Assembly: GCF_032854445.1 (NCBI RefSeq)
Contig: NC_088307.1
Location: forward strand, 6,026,017-6,090,016
Length of the DNA stretch: 64,000 nucleotides
Source of the DNA: Liolophura sinensis
Taxonomy: Eukaryota > Mollusca > Polyplacophora > Chitonida > Chitonidae
Direction of reading: 5' to 3'
This document shows, piece after piece, positions 12,901 through 22,665 of the stretch (positions within the stretch are counted from its first letter, which is position 1; each line of letters starts with the position of its first letter). Position numbers and translations under genes: made by a program. The notes under the pieces are model-generated. The model was not told the origin of the DNA, searched no databases, and worked only from the letters and a program-made list of their open reading frames with translations.

Positions 12901-15900
12901 GTAGCTTTTCACCAATGCGGTCGCTGTGAGTCCAGCTCATGCTGGTTTCCTCACCGGTCGTACGTAGGAAGATCTGTCAGCAACCTGCAGATGGTCGTGG
13001 TTTTCCCCTGCGCTCTGCCCGTTTTCCTCCCACCATAATGCTGGCTGCTTTCGCATAAGTGAAATATACTTTAGTATGGCAAAAAATCACCAATCAAATA
13101 AACCACAAAGTCTATGTAAAAATTTTAAATGTTTACACAAAGTACACAGAGTGTAAATGTAATTACTATCTGAAGTATTGCATGAAGAAGACTTTGATCA
13201 CTGACCTCTAGTTCTGTGAGACTAGATGTCTCCTGGTCTTCAGAACTGTTCATGAAGGCAGAGGACTGTGTGGGAAACAAGAGAATAACAGATTAAATGA
13301 ATAAGCATAAATGTTTCATATTTGCCTTTATTTCTTTTATTTCTCCAATATGCAATACCCATAAATTGTTCACTTACAAAATGGTTGGCTGAAATATGAC
13401 GGGGAGGAGGAGACAGCAATGTAGGGGTTTAACCTAGCCATTCTGGCACGTAGTACCTGGCAAACCTCTTGACTTTATACGCTGTAACCTCTCTGGTCTA
13501 GGGCTAAGCTCTCTTAATTACAGGTAAGAAAATTTGACATGGTACTTTAATAAAACGCTGACCTAAATTCACTGGCGAAGGTATTTCCGATGGCACATTT
13601 TTTCCTTGGCAACAATTTTAATTGTAAATAAACTACTGATTAAGATCAAAGTTCAATAAGTTGTTGCCTTATAAAGTTTTTCTGCCATGTGGCTTTTATT
13701 GTTCCATATTCTGTATCACTGAAAACATATTTATTGTCAAAACAACGGCACACTGCACTTTTGTTCAATAGCCCATGGCAAAAATAATGCTAACCTAAAT
13801 ACTTAATGCACTGGCAATTATGACAGCTTTTGCAGAATGCTGTCAATAATCACTAGGGCTGGGGGTGATCAGCCACTGCCAGAACAGTTTAGCCTACTGT
13901 GCCAGTGAGGACCCCTGACCACATACCACACCCATACAACATATAAGAAACAGGTCAACAGCAATCTCTGTGATAGAGCTGTGCACTTAAATGAGCTGAA
14001 AATTACTCATTTTTTGAAAAAGATTTCAACCATGATTAAAGTTGATCATCCTACCCTAACCTGAGCATTACATTGATCATAGAAAAGAGTTCTGAGTTTT
14101 CCTGGGCGGATAGCATTACGTGAATCTGACATCCTACGCGAAAAATGTTTTAGAACCAAAAGTAATATTAAATGATCTTTTTTCTTCTATTTAAAAATGC
14201 ATTTTTCAGACAAATTTTCGAGGCTACTACAGTACAAAAAAGTCTAGGCAAGTTGGTACATTTCAGTATTCAAAAGAGAATTTTAACAGGCAAATGCATT
14301 TCTAATTTACACAGAAAACATTTTGTCATTGTTATTTCACTAAGACCTGTTAAAAAACATATACTTTAATACAAGTCAAAAAAATTATTTCTTTCTTTGA
14401 AACACAAATACACGTGTATATGTTCACAGAACGAAGCCAGAGAAACAACCATGAGGTTATTCTTACCTCTTGCAATAGACCATTGAGTTGTCGTGACAAC
14501 TGCTGAAGGCTTTCTGTGGAGGCAGTTGGTCTAAAAACACATAACAATACATGATTTTGAATTTAACAGGGCATTCTTCAGTAATACTGTCTGTTCCTAT
14601 TTCTTAGCAGAATGTGATCACACAAATGTAAATTTACCGAGATAAACCACACAACTTAACAGTATTTTATACCACAATTTTAAAAATTTGATACAAACAA
14701 ACAAAACACATCAAACACATTTTGTTAGACTGAACTAGGACCTATAAACATTATTAACCCACTCATATAATGGCTGTTTTTTATTTCTTTAAATCTAAAA
14801 AGGAAATCAAAATATAAACCAGCTATCAATTTACACTGCAGATGTCATACAATGTACCCGTTAATATATTTTCACATATAACACTATTACCTGTGTCGTC
14901 TGAATTATCTACTCTCAAACTACCTATGTATGTGGGAAGGTCTGCGGATGGTCGTGGGTTTCCAAAGCCTGGTTTCCTCCCAGCATTATGCTGGCCGCTG
15001 TCGTACAAGTGAAATATTCTTGAGTATGGCGTAAAACACCAATCCAATAAATAAAATAAATCAAACTACCAAATCATGTTTTGATGTTTATGTTCAGAAA
15101 CCATAAAGGTCATTTCTAGAAATGAACTATTATGGTAAGTATATGTTCAATAACATGGAGCATGAAACATGAGGGTAAAACAATATACATGTACCTTCCA
15201 GGATAAAACAATAAAACTTCTATCTATGATTACTCATGTCTGAAATAATGTTCAAAAGATAAATCAAGAGACAAAAAATCTATCAGCTAGATACTCTGAC
15301 AGAGTAGTGTAAACTGTTGCAAATATGTATCCTCTGGAAACTTATCTCTCAAAGATCATAAGTTTAAGATAATACATGCAAGAAATCCTGTGAACTTTGG
15401 TTTGTTATTAATTTATATCTCGTTGAAACTTAATATATTTACAAGAAACAAGAACCAAAATGAATAAACATCAAACGAAATCCTCAGAATGACACAATGC
15501 AAGGTGTGGCAGGAGTGTCCAAGACACACACTATTGTGTAACAGTCCTGGGTCATAGTGTGGCAGGAGTGTCCAAAACAGACACTATTGTGTAACACTCC
15601 TAGATCATTGTGAGACAATACAAGATGTGGCAGGAGTGTCCAAAACAGACACCATTGTGTAACAGTCTTAGATCATTGTGAGACAATACAAGATGTGGCA
15701 GGAGTGTCCAAAACAGACACCATTATGTAACAGTCTTAGATCATTGTGAGACAATACAAGATGTGGCAGGAGTGTCCAAAACAGACATTATTGTGTAACA
15801 GCCCAGGGTCATGGAGAAATAATGAAAGATGTGGCAGTAGTATCCAAAACAGACACTATTGTGTAACAGTCATGAGTCATAGTGCGACAATTAAAGCGTG

Positions 15901-18900
15901 AGTGAGTGCTTAGGGTTTAATGTCGTACTTAGCAATTTTCCAGTCACATGGCGATGAAGGAGTCCTTACAGTGCGCATACATGTGATGTGCCTTCTTGTT
16001 GCAGAACACATTTCCTACACTCTTTCATCTAGTGCTACTTCACTAAGACGACTGACCGAGTGCAAGTAAGCCACCCTACCTGAGCCATTATACTGATATG
16101 GCTCAACCAGTTGTTGCACTACCCCTAAATGCTGAATGCCAAGCAAGGAAGCTACAACTTCCTCTTTTAAGGACTTAGGTATGACCTGACCCAGGATTGG
16201 CCCTGGATCTACAAAACCCCTATAGTGGAGGCTCTGCAAACTAGACAATGAAAGAGGTGACAAGCAGGGCTCAAAACAAGCACTACTGTGTGACAGTCCT
16301 GAGTCAGAGTGAGTCAATGAAAGAGGTGTCAAGAAGGGCTCAAAACAACCACTACTGTGTGACAGTCCTGAGACACAGTAAGTCAATGAAAGAGGTGACA
16401 AACAGGGTTCAAAACAAACACTATTTTGTGACACTCCTGGGTCATAGTGAGACAATGAAAGAGATGACAAGGAGGGTTCAAAACAACCACTATTGTGTAA
16501 CAGTTCTGGAGCAGAGTAAGGCAATGAAGGAGGTGACAAGCAGGGTTCAAAACAATCACAATTTTGTAACATTTCTGAGTCAAGGTGCATCAGTTCAAAA
16601 CTATCACTACTATGTTCATACAGTTCTGGGTCATAATGAGTCCGTAACGAGGCCATAATCATTCACTGATTCACAGTGAGTAAAGCACTACACCTGGTGC
16701 ATTAATCTGTCGCTCATAATTAAAGCACAAATCACCTTGCTCACTCTTTCTTGATCTTGTAGTATCAAACAAAATTCAAGCTCATCTATTGTTCATCACC
16801 TAATGTTATTTCTAATGGAGGGCTAGACTAAAAAGAGAGAACAGTAATCTTCAGGGATCCAGAACGTGCCAAACCAGAAAAAGAAAAGAAAACTAACAAC
16901 TGATAAAGGACTATGGACAAAAAGAGAGATACCTTCCCAGACCGCTTGTCTCTCCAAATCTGCTGATATGCTGTAAATCTAATGACTGATCTTCCCTATA
17001 TTCAGGCTCACTCATTAAGCTGTCAGTCAGGAAGATAACAATTAAAACTTTTTTTAAAAATTACTACGAGGCTGAAATAAGGGTGACCTTAAGGGTAGAG
17101 TTCTAACAAATCAAAATAGTAATAATTATCCTTTTTATTCCGTTTTGGGCTCAATTTTTTCATATATGTTGTATGATATTTGTCAGGAAATAGTTAGAAC
17201 AAAACCAAAATTAGACTCAAGAAAACATAGCCCATTCATTTCAACAACAGTATTATATGAGAATGATATCATAAACTTGTTTTTTAAACTTTTTGACGTG
17301 AAATAACAAACTTCTTTATTAAGACAATTCCTGGCATTTACAGAAAAAAAAAGATGTCTAACATTCTCTCACGTTATAAGTATGCATGCAATAGGGTGTC
17401 TCACTTCAGAATGCCAAATATAATGTCTCAAAACCGTTTCAATCCTAGATGTTGCTATTTCTTTCAAGCACACAAGCATAACAAAATTTGTAATCACGAT
17501 TTCTTACCTGTTTCCGTTACTGTTGGTATGTTCAGAGGATTCCAAAACGTCACTCTGTAAACAAAACCGTGCAAACTTATTAAATCAATGCATAAAAGTC
17601 AACATAAGATATTATGACCTAAGAATTCTTCTTATTACATTTTCACACTCTAACCATTTCTTTATCAGCTCATAAAATTTAGACCTGAACACTGTTCATT
17701 GCTGAGGTCAAAAAATTTTCACTTACAGGTATATGTGAATTGTGAAGCCAGTAAGGTTTGTGGACGAAGAAAAATTAAGTACCAGTGTAAACCACTGCCC
17801 TTTGTCAGCTATATGACAAACTTTCTAACTTATAAACTTCTTCTGTGTGACAGGTTACCAAATTTGTGCGCATTCAACACATACTTTCAAGGTTAAAACA
17901 AAGAAAGCCTGTTAAACTGTTACATTCCACTAAAAAAATCATTACTGGGAACTGTAAAACATACTGATGGCACAAAAATGTAAACATACGAGTCACCTTA
18001 ATAAAATTCCAAAAGAAACACATATTTGATCTTTGAATGGAAATTTTTCAGTGATAACACTTTGCCATATTTGTGCTTCACGATTGGATTTACATGTGTA
18101 GAACTTACAGTAAATAAGCTTATTGTTACATGTACATGCTGATACTGAATCTGTAGGATATGAAACTGCTACTTACATGTAGGTTATCTCCCTTAATTGG
18201 AGATTCTATAATACTGTCGTCAGCTTTGGGTTTCAGTGTAGGACTGCTTTGTTCCAGAGGTATTATCAAATTGTTATGGGTGGATTTATTATCGCAGTTT
18301 GCGTTAACTGTGTTCTCTTTCACTTCTTCCTTCTTGCTCTTTTTTGATTTGGGATTGGCAGGAGAGTTAGAGGGAGTGCGGCCAGTCTTTGATTGAAACT
18401 GTTTCAGCTGAAATAGAAACTTACTGATTAATTGGTGAATTTAGCTGTTGTTATTTAGTTATTTACTAATCTGACTGCTCTTTAACGTTGTACTCAAGAA
18501 TTGTTCACTTGTATGATAGCAGTCAGGTTTATGGGTAGAGTAAAATGGAAGGCCTGCAGCAAACAGCCTCTCTTTGCCAGGTATCTGAAAAAACAATCTA
18601 ACTTAAATTTATTTATCTGATTGGTGATTTATGTCATACTCAAGAATATTGTACAATGGCAGCCAGCATTATTGTGGGAGGAAACTGGGCAGAGAATGAG
18701 GAAGACAACAGTCATCCACAGGTTGCTCGCAGACCTTACCACGTATGGCCGGAGAGGAAGATAGCAAGAGCTGAACTTGAACTCACAGCAACCGCATTCG
18801 TTGGAGGCTCCTGGGCCATTGCAGCGTGCTGGCATGCTAACCTCCTTGGCCATGGAGGAGCCCCACTCAACTTAAAGCCACTGACAAAGAATCCGATAGT

Positions 18901-20273
18901 TGAAGCAAACCATTGTATTAACCATCAGAAGAGGCGCTCATAGACACCATAATCATGGTTGCTCAACCCCTAGTCTTAGTGTAGCCTAATGGTTAGAGTG
19001 TCCACCTTGAAGTCGGGAGACCCAGAATCAAACCCATGTTGGATCACACCAAAGGCTTTAAAAATGGTACTTGTTTGCTGCCTTGCCTGGCACTCAGCAC
19101 TGAGAGGTTATAGCAGGGAACTGGTTGGCCCTGTGTCAGTATAATGTGACTGGGTGAGGTGTGACAGGGTCACTGGCTAGACATTTCTTACATTCAGTCT
19201 AGTCCATCAAGATGGGCTCAGTGTGCTATTTTAAAATTTTTACATTCACTGCAACACTGAGTCCATATCCGCCTCTGAGAAAATCGCCGCACAGTTTAGA
19301 ACTCCAACTCGAAGGGACCAAACTTAATGAAGTCAACGCTGACAGCACCCAAACTTACCTGCAATTCATTTTTATGCGGTTTTGTGTTGAATTAAGAAGA
19401 ATAAAGTTGTTCTTGCAGACAGCAGAGGGAATATAATGGGTTTCTCAAGAATTTCAATGCCAAGACTCAGTCACATTATGGATGTCGACAGCAAGGCAAT
19501 GACTACCCACTGAAGCTCTAGCAGTCAATGTGACCACAAGGCACTGAGCTAGTTAGTCTCATGTCTGAGAGTAGTAAATGAAGAGGATACTATTAATAGA
19601 TTCCACTGTATATAAATGAGCAGAGGAGATGAGTTAGATTGCCATAAGTGGGAAGGAGACGGTGGTCTGAAATCCATTCCAAGTTTATTGAGAGGCAGTG
19701 ATGGGATTAGTGTAATGATGAATGTCAGAATCTTAAAATAATGACATAGTGACACAATGAGTCCATCTCAATGGACTAACATCAGATCGAATCTTGTTCT
19801 TGGCACAGCCTTGTGAGAACTTTTTAAAACTAGCCCCAGACTGGCCAGCTGCTCTGGTAAGAGTTGTACCCATGTGTCATTTTCTGACACGGACATTATG
19901 CTTTCCAATACCCATTACTGTACTAAAATGAAATAAGATATCGAAACTATGTGTAGTTTTCCAGTTTGTTGTAAAAGGCACAGAGTGAAAAGGTTCATGT
20001 AAACTAAAGGATCATGTGCCATATATATCTATGTACACGTTTTAAAAAAAAAAATTCAGTAAGGAATGTGTTGTTGTGGTTTAAGCCGGTGTTGATTACA
20101 GAGAGATTTTGTGGCAGCACCACAATAAAACATTTTGAAACACGAGCCTGATTGTGATCACAAACTGTAGTGGCTGTTCTGTACGGCATGAGGCAGAATT
20201 AAACTTCACAAAAGAGTTAACTTACTTTTTTCCTAGCGGCTGCTATTTTTTCCCTTTTGGAGCTGTCTGCCAT
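827..20273 (-). CDS. GOLGA2: Golgin subfamily A member 2 (GM130), N-terminal half, 14 exons, runs off left edge
   Basis: GM130 is a cis-Golgi coiled-coil tether that binds p115/USO1 through its N-terminus and GRASP65 through its C-terminus (family knowledge). Fourteen minus-strand exons with GT-AG borders join in one frame: 20273-20226, 18407-18177, 17554-17508, 16962-16933, 14530-14467, 13265-13206, 10720-10640, 10255-10154, 9593-9500, 8886-8780, 3965-3907, 3392-3332, 2617-2537, 910-827, giving 383 codons. They follow human GM130 (from memory) in order: a basic start (MADSSKREKIAAARKKLKQF), STESLQQLSRQLNGLL, VHIQTIGILVAEKTELQ, LTGRLKASRQRVADLERNLS, LELKKKLEMVE and VEQLQHERDEL. Residues 1-50 are basic; from about 120 the chain is heptad-rich coiled coil. 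The start is the first ATG of exon 1 and fits the family N-terminus. The C-terminal half, with the GRASP65-binding end, lies outside the window. Introns after exons 6 and 13 carry arrays made from the next exon's acceptor. Confidence 0.93.
901..2337. repeat. 49-bp minisatellite, about 29 copies, carrying the exon 14 acceptor
   Basis: The unit begins GTTCTCAGTCTGGCTGCTCA and recurs every 49 bp. Because 49 is not a multiple of 3 and units lack stops, long open frames appear in all three plus frames; none is a gene. On the transcribed (minus) strand each unit reads GTGTTGACAG, then AGCCAG|ACTGAGAAC, i.e. a T-rich tract, two AG acceptors and the first exon 14 bases. Confidence 0.95.
2395..2500 (-). 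repeat. SINE-A remnant
   Basis: Contains GGCAGAGCCCGGGGGAAACC, the body of the SINE family seen whole at 34392-34649. Confidence 0.5.
2537..2617 (-). CDS. GOLGA2: GOLGA2 coding exon 13
   Basis: Residues 329-355, including VLELKKKLEMVEIYTNQ (human LEELQKKLEMTELLLQQ). Acceptor TATCCAG|GTT, donor CAG|GTGAGT. Confidence 0.9.
3332..3392 (-). CDS. GOLGA2: GOLGA2 coding exon 12
   Basis: Residues 308-328, NKSQEEFKQKTSELNEKLQ, corresponding to human NEDLKQEKSELEEKL. Acceptor TTTTCAG|C, donor AAAG|GTAAGT. Confidence 0.9.
3907..3965 (-). CDS. GOLGA2: GOLGA2 coding exon 11
   Basis: Residues 289-307 plus two bases; TVKELSKEVDNLKLSLYKS corresponds to human ELTKERDALRLELYKN. Acceptor CTACAG|ACA, donor CCAA|GTAAGT. 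Confidence 0.9.
5275..6775. repeat. 1.5-kb segment bounded by an 18-bp perfect inverted repeat
   Basis: AGGATTAGTGTCCAGATT at 5275-5292 is repeated as its exact reverse complement at 6758-6775. This resembles the ends of a non-autonomous DNA transposon, but no target duplication or transposase is evident. Lies in GOLGA2 intron 10. Confidence 0.4.
7371..7815 (-). repeat. MITE-like dispersed element, copy 1
   Basis: About 445 bp with imperfect 15-bp inverted ends, CACAGACCCCCATTA and its complement TAATGAGGGTCGGTG. The interior, for example CTTTCTATGCCGGCAG on the minus strand, is shared in opposite orientation with 33831-34140. No coding capacity. Confidence 0.6.
7826..8062. repeat. About 50-55-bp tandem repeat, 5 copies
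   Basis: Units share GAACCAGTTATCTCCCTT and ATATGCAAAACACA. Intronic; not on a splice junction. Confidence 0.8.
8780..8886 (-). CDS. GOLGA2: GOLGA2 coding exon 10
   Basis: Residues 253-288; ELTGRLKASRQRVADLERNL matches human DLASRLQYSRRRVGELERAL. Acceptor TTTACAG|AGG, donor AAAAG|GTGAGG. Confidence 0.93.
9500..9593 (-). CDS. GOLGA2: GOLGA2 coding exon 9
   Basis: Residues 222-252 plus one base of codon 253. VHIQTIGILVAEKTELQ is nearly identical to the human GM130 signature VHIQTIGILVSEKAELQ. Donor TTTG|GTGAGT. Confidence 0.95.
9790..9910 (-). repeat. SINE-A remnant
   Basis: TTTATTTATTTATTTG tail, TACTCAAGAATATTTCA and GGAAGCCAGCATGAG blocks, with the middle lost. Confidence 0.55.
10154..10255 (-). 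CDS. GOLGA2: GOLGA2 coding exon 8
   Basis: Residues 188-221, RSHSQNLQDQLLQERHGFED onward to SLKEQLQ, coiled coil. Acceptor TTTCAG|AGA, donor CAG|GTGATA. Confidence 0.9.
10640..10720 (-). CDS. GOLGA2: GOLGA2 coding exon 7
   Basis: Residues 161-187, starting TRNRELASLLEKHAQANEQL; pairs with human SRYQQLAVALDSSYVTNKQL. Acceptor TTTCCAG|ACT, donor CTC|GTGAGT. About the first 31 exon bases and this acceptor are repeated in the adjoining 96-bp array. Confidence 0.9.
10698..12335. repeat. 96-bp minisatellite, about 17 copies, carrying the exon 7 acceptor
   Basis: Period 96 bp (GAGGCCA at 10698 and 10794). On the minus strand every unit contains CTGTTTCCAG|ACTCGTAAC and then about 31 bases nearly identical to the start of GOLGA2 exon 7, before diverging into ATTAAGTGTACC. 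Read from such a decoy acceptor in the exon frame, most units reach TAA about 23 codons on. Variants are T/C and A/C substitutions plus a few single-base indels. Confidence 0.95.
12905..13095 (+). repeat. SINE-A copy, 5'-truncated
   Basis: CCAGCTCATGCTGG, CATAATGCTGGCTGCTTTCG and a degenerate AATCAAATAAAC tail. Confidence 0.7.
13206..13265 (-). CDS. GOLGA2: GOLGA2 coding exon 6
   Basis: Residues 141-160, SSAFMNSSEDQETSSLTELE, phase 0 both ends. Acceptor CACACAG|TCC, donor GAG|GTCAGT. Confidence 0.85.
14467..14530 (-). CDS. GOLGA2: GOLGA2 coding exon 5
   Basis: Residues 119-140, PTASTESLQQLSRQLNGLLQ, closely matching human STESLRQLSQQLNGLV. Acceptor TTTTTAG|A, donor GAG|GTAAGA. Confidence 0.92.
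14922..15062 (+). repeat. SINE-A copy, 3' part
   Basis: CTTGAGTATGGCGTAAAACA followed by an AATAAATAAAATAAA tail; the tRNA-like head is missing. Confidence 0.7.
15490..15896. repeat. About 68-bp tandem repeat, left half (6 copies)
   Basis: Units share GTGGCAGGAGTGTCCAAAAC and ATTGTGTAACAGTC. Homologous to 16244-16650; the two halves are separated by a SINE. Confidence 0.85.
15897..16243 (-). mobile_element. tRNA-derived SINE-B inserted in the tandem array
   Basis: Same family as 63577-63941. Flanked by GACAATTAAAG (15886-15896) and GACAATGAAAG (16244-16254), an 11-bp target duplication with one mismatch; the tRNA head is partly lost. The insertion splits one satellite array into two. Confidence 0.8.
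16244..16650. repeat. About 68-bp tandem repeat, right half (6 copies)
   Basis: Units contain GAAAGAGGTGACAAG and CTGTGTGACAGTCCTGAG and continue the array at 15490. A 215-codon minus-strand frame here is repeat plus SINE, not a gene. Confidence 0.85.
16933..16962 (-). CDS. GOLGA2: GOLGA2 coding exon 4, 27/30-bp micro-exon
   Basis: Only an acceptor at CATATCAG|CAG (30 bp) or CATATCAGCAG| (27 bp) keeps the frame into exon 5. The stronger-looking upstream TTTACAG would give 38 bp and break it. Encodes about SRFGETSGLG. Donor GGAAG|GTATC. Confidence 0.65.
17508..17554 (-). CDS. GOLGA2: GOLGA2 coding exon 3
   Basis: 47 bp, residues 94-108 plus two bases of codon 109 (SDVLESSEHTNSNGN). Acceptor TTTACAG|AGT, donor ACAG|GTAAGA. 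Linker sequence with weak conservation. Confidence 0.75.
18177..18407 (-). CDS. GOLGA2: GOLGA2 coding exon 2
   Basis: Residues 17-93, phase 0 in and out (TTTCAG|CTG, CAT|GTAAGT). Begins LKQFQSK and contains SNSPANPKSKKSKK, which aligns with the region of human GM130 holding the mitotic CDK1 site Ser25 followed by a basic cluster. The rest is low-complexity and likely disordered. Confidence 0.9.
18608..18868 (-). mobile_element. SINE-A, near full length
   Basis: Flanked by the 8-bp direct repeat AACTTAAA (18600-18607 and 18869-18876). Contains GGAGGAAACTGGGCAGAG and a tRNA-like B-box region. Inserted in GOLGA2 intron 1. Confidence 0.75.
18975..19205 (+). mobile_element. tRNA-derived SINE-D
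   Basis: The head GTAGCCTAATGGTTAGAGTG resembles a tRNA A box and CCAGAATCAAACCC a near-match B box; the body includes CTGTGTCAGTATAATGTGAC. A related body fragment lies at 21870-21960. Confidence 0.6.
20226..20273 (-). CDS. GOLGA2: GOLGA2 coding exon 1
   Basis: Residues 1-16 (MADSSKREKIAAARKK), phase 0 exit at donor AAA|GTAAGT. The segment is Lys/Arg-rich like the p115-binding tip of GM130. Confidence 0.9.
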
Positions 20274-22476
20274 TTTGCAGCTGAAGACTTTATAGAGGTG
20301 CCTCTATAGTATTACCCTAGGATAAAAACATCACACAGGATGATTGAACTGTCAAGTGACAAGTCCTACTTTCCCCTCTGTGAGCCCAATAATAAAACAT
20401 ACCACTATTACGACAATGCTCTAATTGCATCATCTGTAAGAAGGTATTAAAGCTAAACTTTCAGCCGATGCATGAGGATAAAACCGGTTTTGCATCGGGT
20501 AATATTTATAGGGGTAAACTTCAAATTTGACACGAAGGCGCTACAGGGCAGCACTAAATTTCAATATTTAACAAAAAATAATCGTCATAAAATACATTTT
20601 ATTTTAACAAGCAAATTTTCTCACTAAATTAAGCCAATTTTCTCAATATCCCAGTTTCATTCAGTGCGTTCCTGGGTTCGTGAGGAAAATGAAAGTTTAA
20701 AATCACGTTCGCTCTAATGAATGAAAACGGTAATGTGTATTTCTGTTTTCCCGAGATAAGGCATGAAAGAGCTCGGTTAAAACCGCTATATATCTTCCTG
20801 ATACAAACCTTTCAACTAGTTTAGTCAAAAATCAAATCGACTTCTCCAATGGAGAGAATAATACCTTGTGCTGGTAGAAATATAGCACCATTTTACTAGA
20901 GCTAGCCTTAACACTAACAGCCTAGCCCTGCCACTTCACTACACTTTAACCTGGCGGAAGGTGAGATCACAATGGAGCACTAGCAGCGCTCAATTAACAT
21001 TAACATGGTCAGAGCTCTGCATGCTCCCACATTGCACATGTATTCTTAGTAAAACTGATCAGGACAGTATATTCTGATGACACACTCCACCTGCAGACAG
21101 CAGCGTTTGTTGTCATGTTTGTTTGGGCCCACGCAGACTGTCATGACTCTACGCTGCAAGGAGTATCTTGCATAGTTTTAGTCAGTAAACTATGGCGGGC
21201 TAGGCTAGTATAACTGTAGTGCGCAAGGTAGTCAGTCACGTCATGTCTTCAACAATGTAAATACATGTAAGCAGGCATTTGGACTCACAGATACCACCAC
21301 CTCACCCTCTTTGAGAAAATAAAACAAGCCAAACAATCTCATGATAGGAATTGTGCTTTTGTGTTGTCTTAACAGATGCAGACTTTTTGGATCTCTAACA
21401 TGTAGGATTGACATATAAAACATGACTAAAAAATTTCGTTATCTATCCAGGAATGTGCCTTTTATTATGTGCTCTGGCCAATGAAATTAGTTTGTTAGTG
21501 ATCCAACATGACTGCAAATACATGTCATCTTTATGATATTTATATATATATATACAATTCAGTGTATGTTTGTGTAGTTCTGTCCCCGGACTCCAGAGGA
21601 TCTCAGGAGGAGGTGGGGTTGAAGAATTACCAAACTATGAGTGATCACTGCACATGATATTTCCCTCATACCCATTCTTGCGCAGGGAGTTTTGTGGATT
21701 CACTTTCATTGTTTGTTTTTTTTTTATATGTTTGTTTGTTTGTTTCTGTGGTAGCAAAGAAGTGGGTGACATATTGTCTTGCGTAGTCTTGCATGAAGTT
21801 TGCAGGTTGAGACTGTTGTGACCAGTGTGACCCATATCACACATGGGTGATTATGCCTTGCATGACTGCAGGTTGGTCCAGTGTCAGTATAATGGGACTG
21901 AGTGATGTGTCATGTCTTGTGACTTCGGCATGATATATACTTCAGTGGATGCATGGATACACGCCTAAAGACCCTTCATCGTCTTTAATATGACTGAAAA
22001 ATGACTAAGTATGTCATAGAAGCCCAAGCATATTTACATCCAATTTCAGGTGATGGGGGGAATTTCCAGGGATCTAACAGAAGTTGGATGTCATTCTGTT
22101 TGAAGTCAGAACTGCAAAACCTATATAGATCTTCATATTTTTCTATTTCCCCATTGGTCCATAAAACACATGCACATCATGAATTTTGTTGAAGGGCTTT
22201 CGAGGCATTGATATTTCTTGAAAAAAAAAGAAGTATGTTCTTGAACACACTTGACTGTTCAAGGTTAAATAACATGTAGTATTATGGTTTTAAAGGGCAG
22301 ATAACAAAACAGTATATTAATCTCCACATGAAAGTTTGTATTTTAAGCTGAATCATACTTGAGAATGCTGGAAAACAGTTTTTATTATGTCTTATTAAGT
22401 CCTTGAAAAACGTTTTCTTTTTTGGGTAGGCTAAGGAGCCATAGTCTAACAACTCTCCTGCCCCTCTTGTGTACAG
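20274..22476. promoter_or_regulatory. Head-to-head intergenic region between GOLGA2 and ANAPC5
   Basis: Holds the 5' ends of both divergent genes. ANAPC5 exon 1 begins at an acceptor (TTGTGTACAG|TGTGTCATGG), so an unlocated 5' UTR exon must lie upstream, probably here. No convincing TATA box or CpG island was identified. A (TA)n run lies near 21540 and a SINE-D fragment at 21870-21960. Confidence 0.45.
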
Positions 22477-22665
22477 TGTGTCATGGATGCCATCAGTGTG
22501 GGGGTGTTTGCGAAGAAGCCCCTCAAGGAGGTGGTCACACCCCACAAACTCTCCGTCCTCAGTCTAATCTACGACTACAGTGTGATGAAGAGCAAGTCAG
22601 ATGAGAAATACTTCACACAGAAACAGATGAGGAACTTCATGACCTGTGTGCTCAAACTTCTTCAG
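22477..22665 (+). CDS. ANAPC5: ANAPC5 exon 1 (coding from 22483)
   Basis: Residues 1-61, beginning MDAISVGVFAKKPLKEVVTP; six 5' UTR bases follow the acceptor TTGTGTACAG. Donor CTTCTTCAG|GTAAAG. The last 27 exon bases (MTCVLKLLQ) plus this donor are the source of the 66-bp array. Confidence 0.93.

Noticed and set aside
16015-16662. 215-codon minus-strand frame
   Set aside because: Made of satellite units and a SINE-B; the same residues recur at the SINE copy at 63624-63827.
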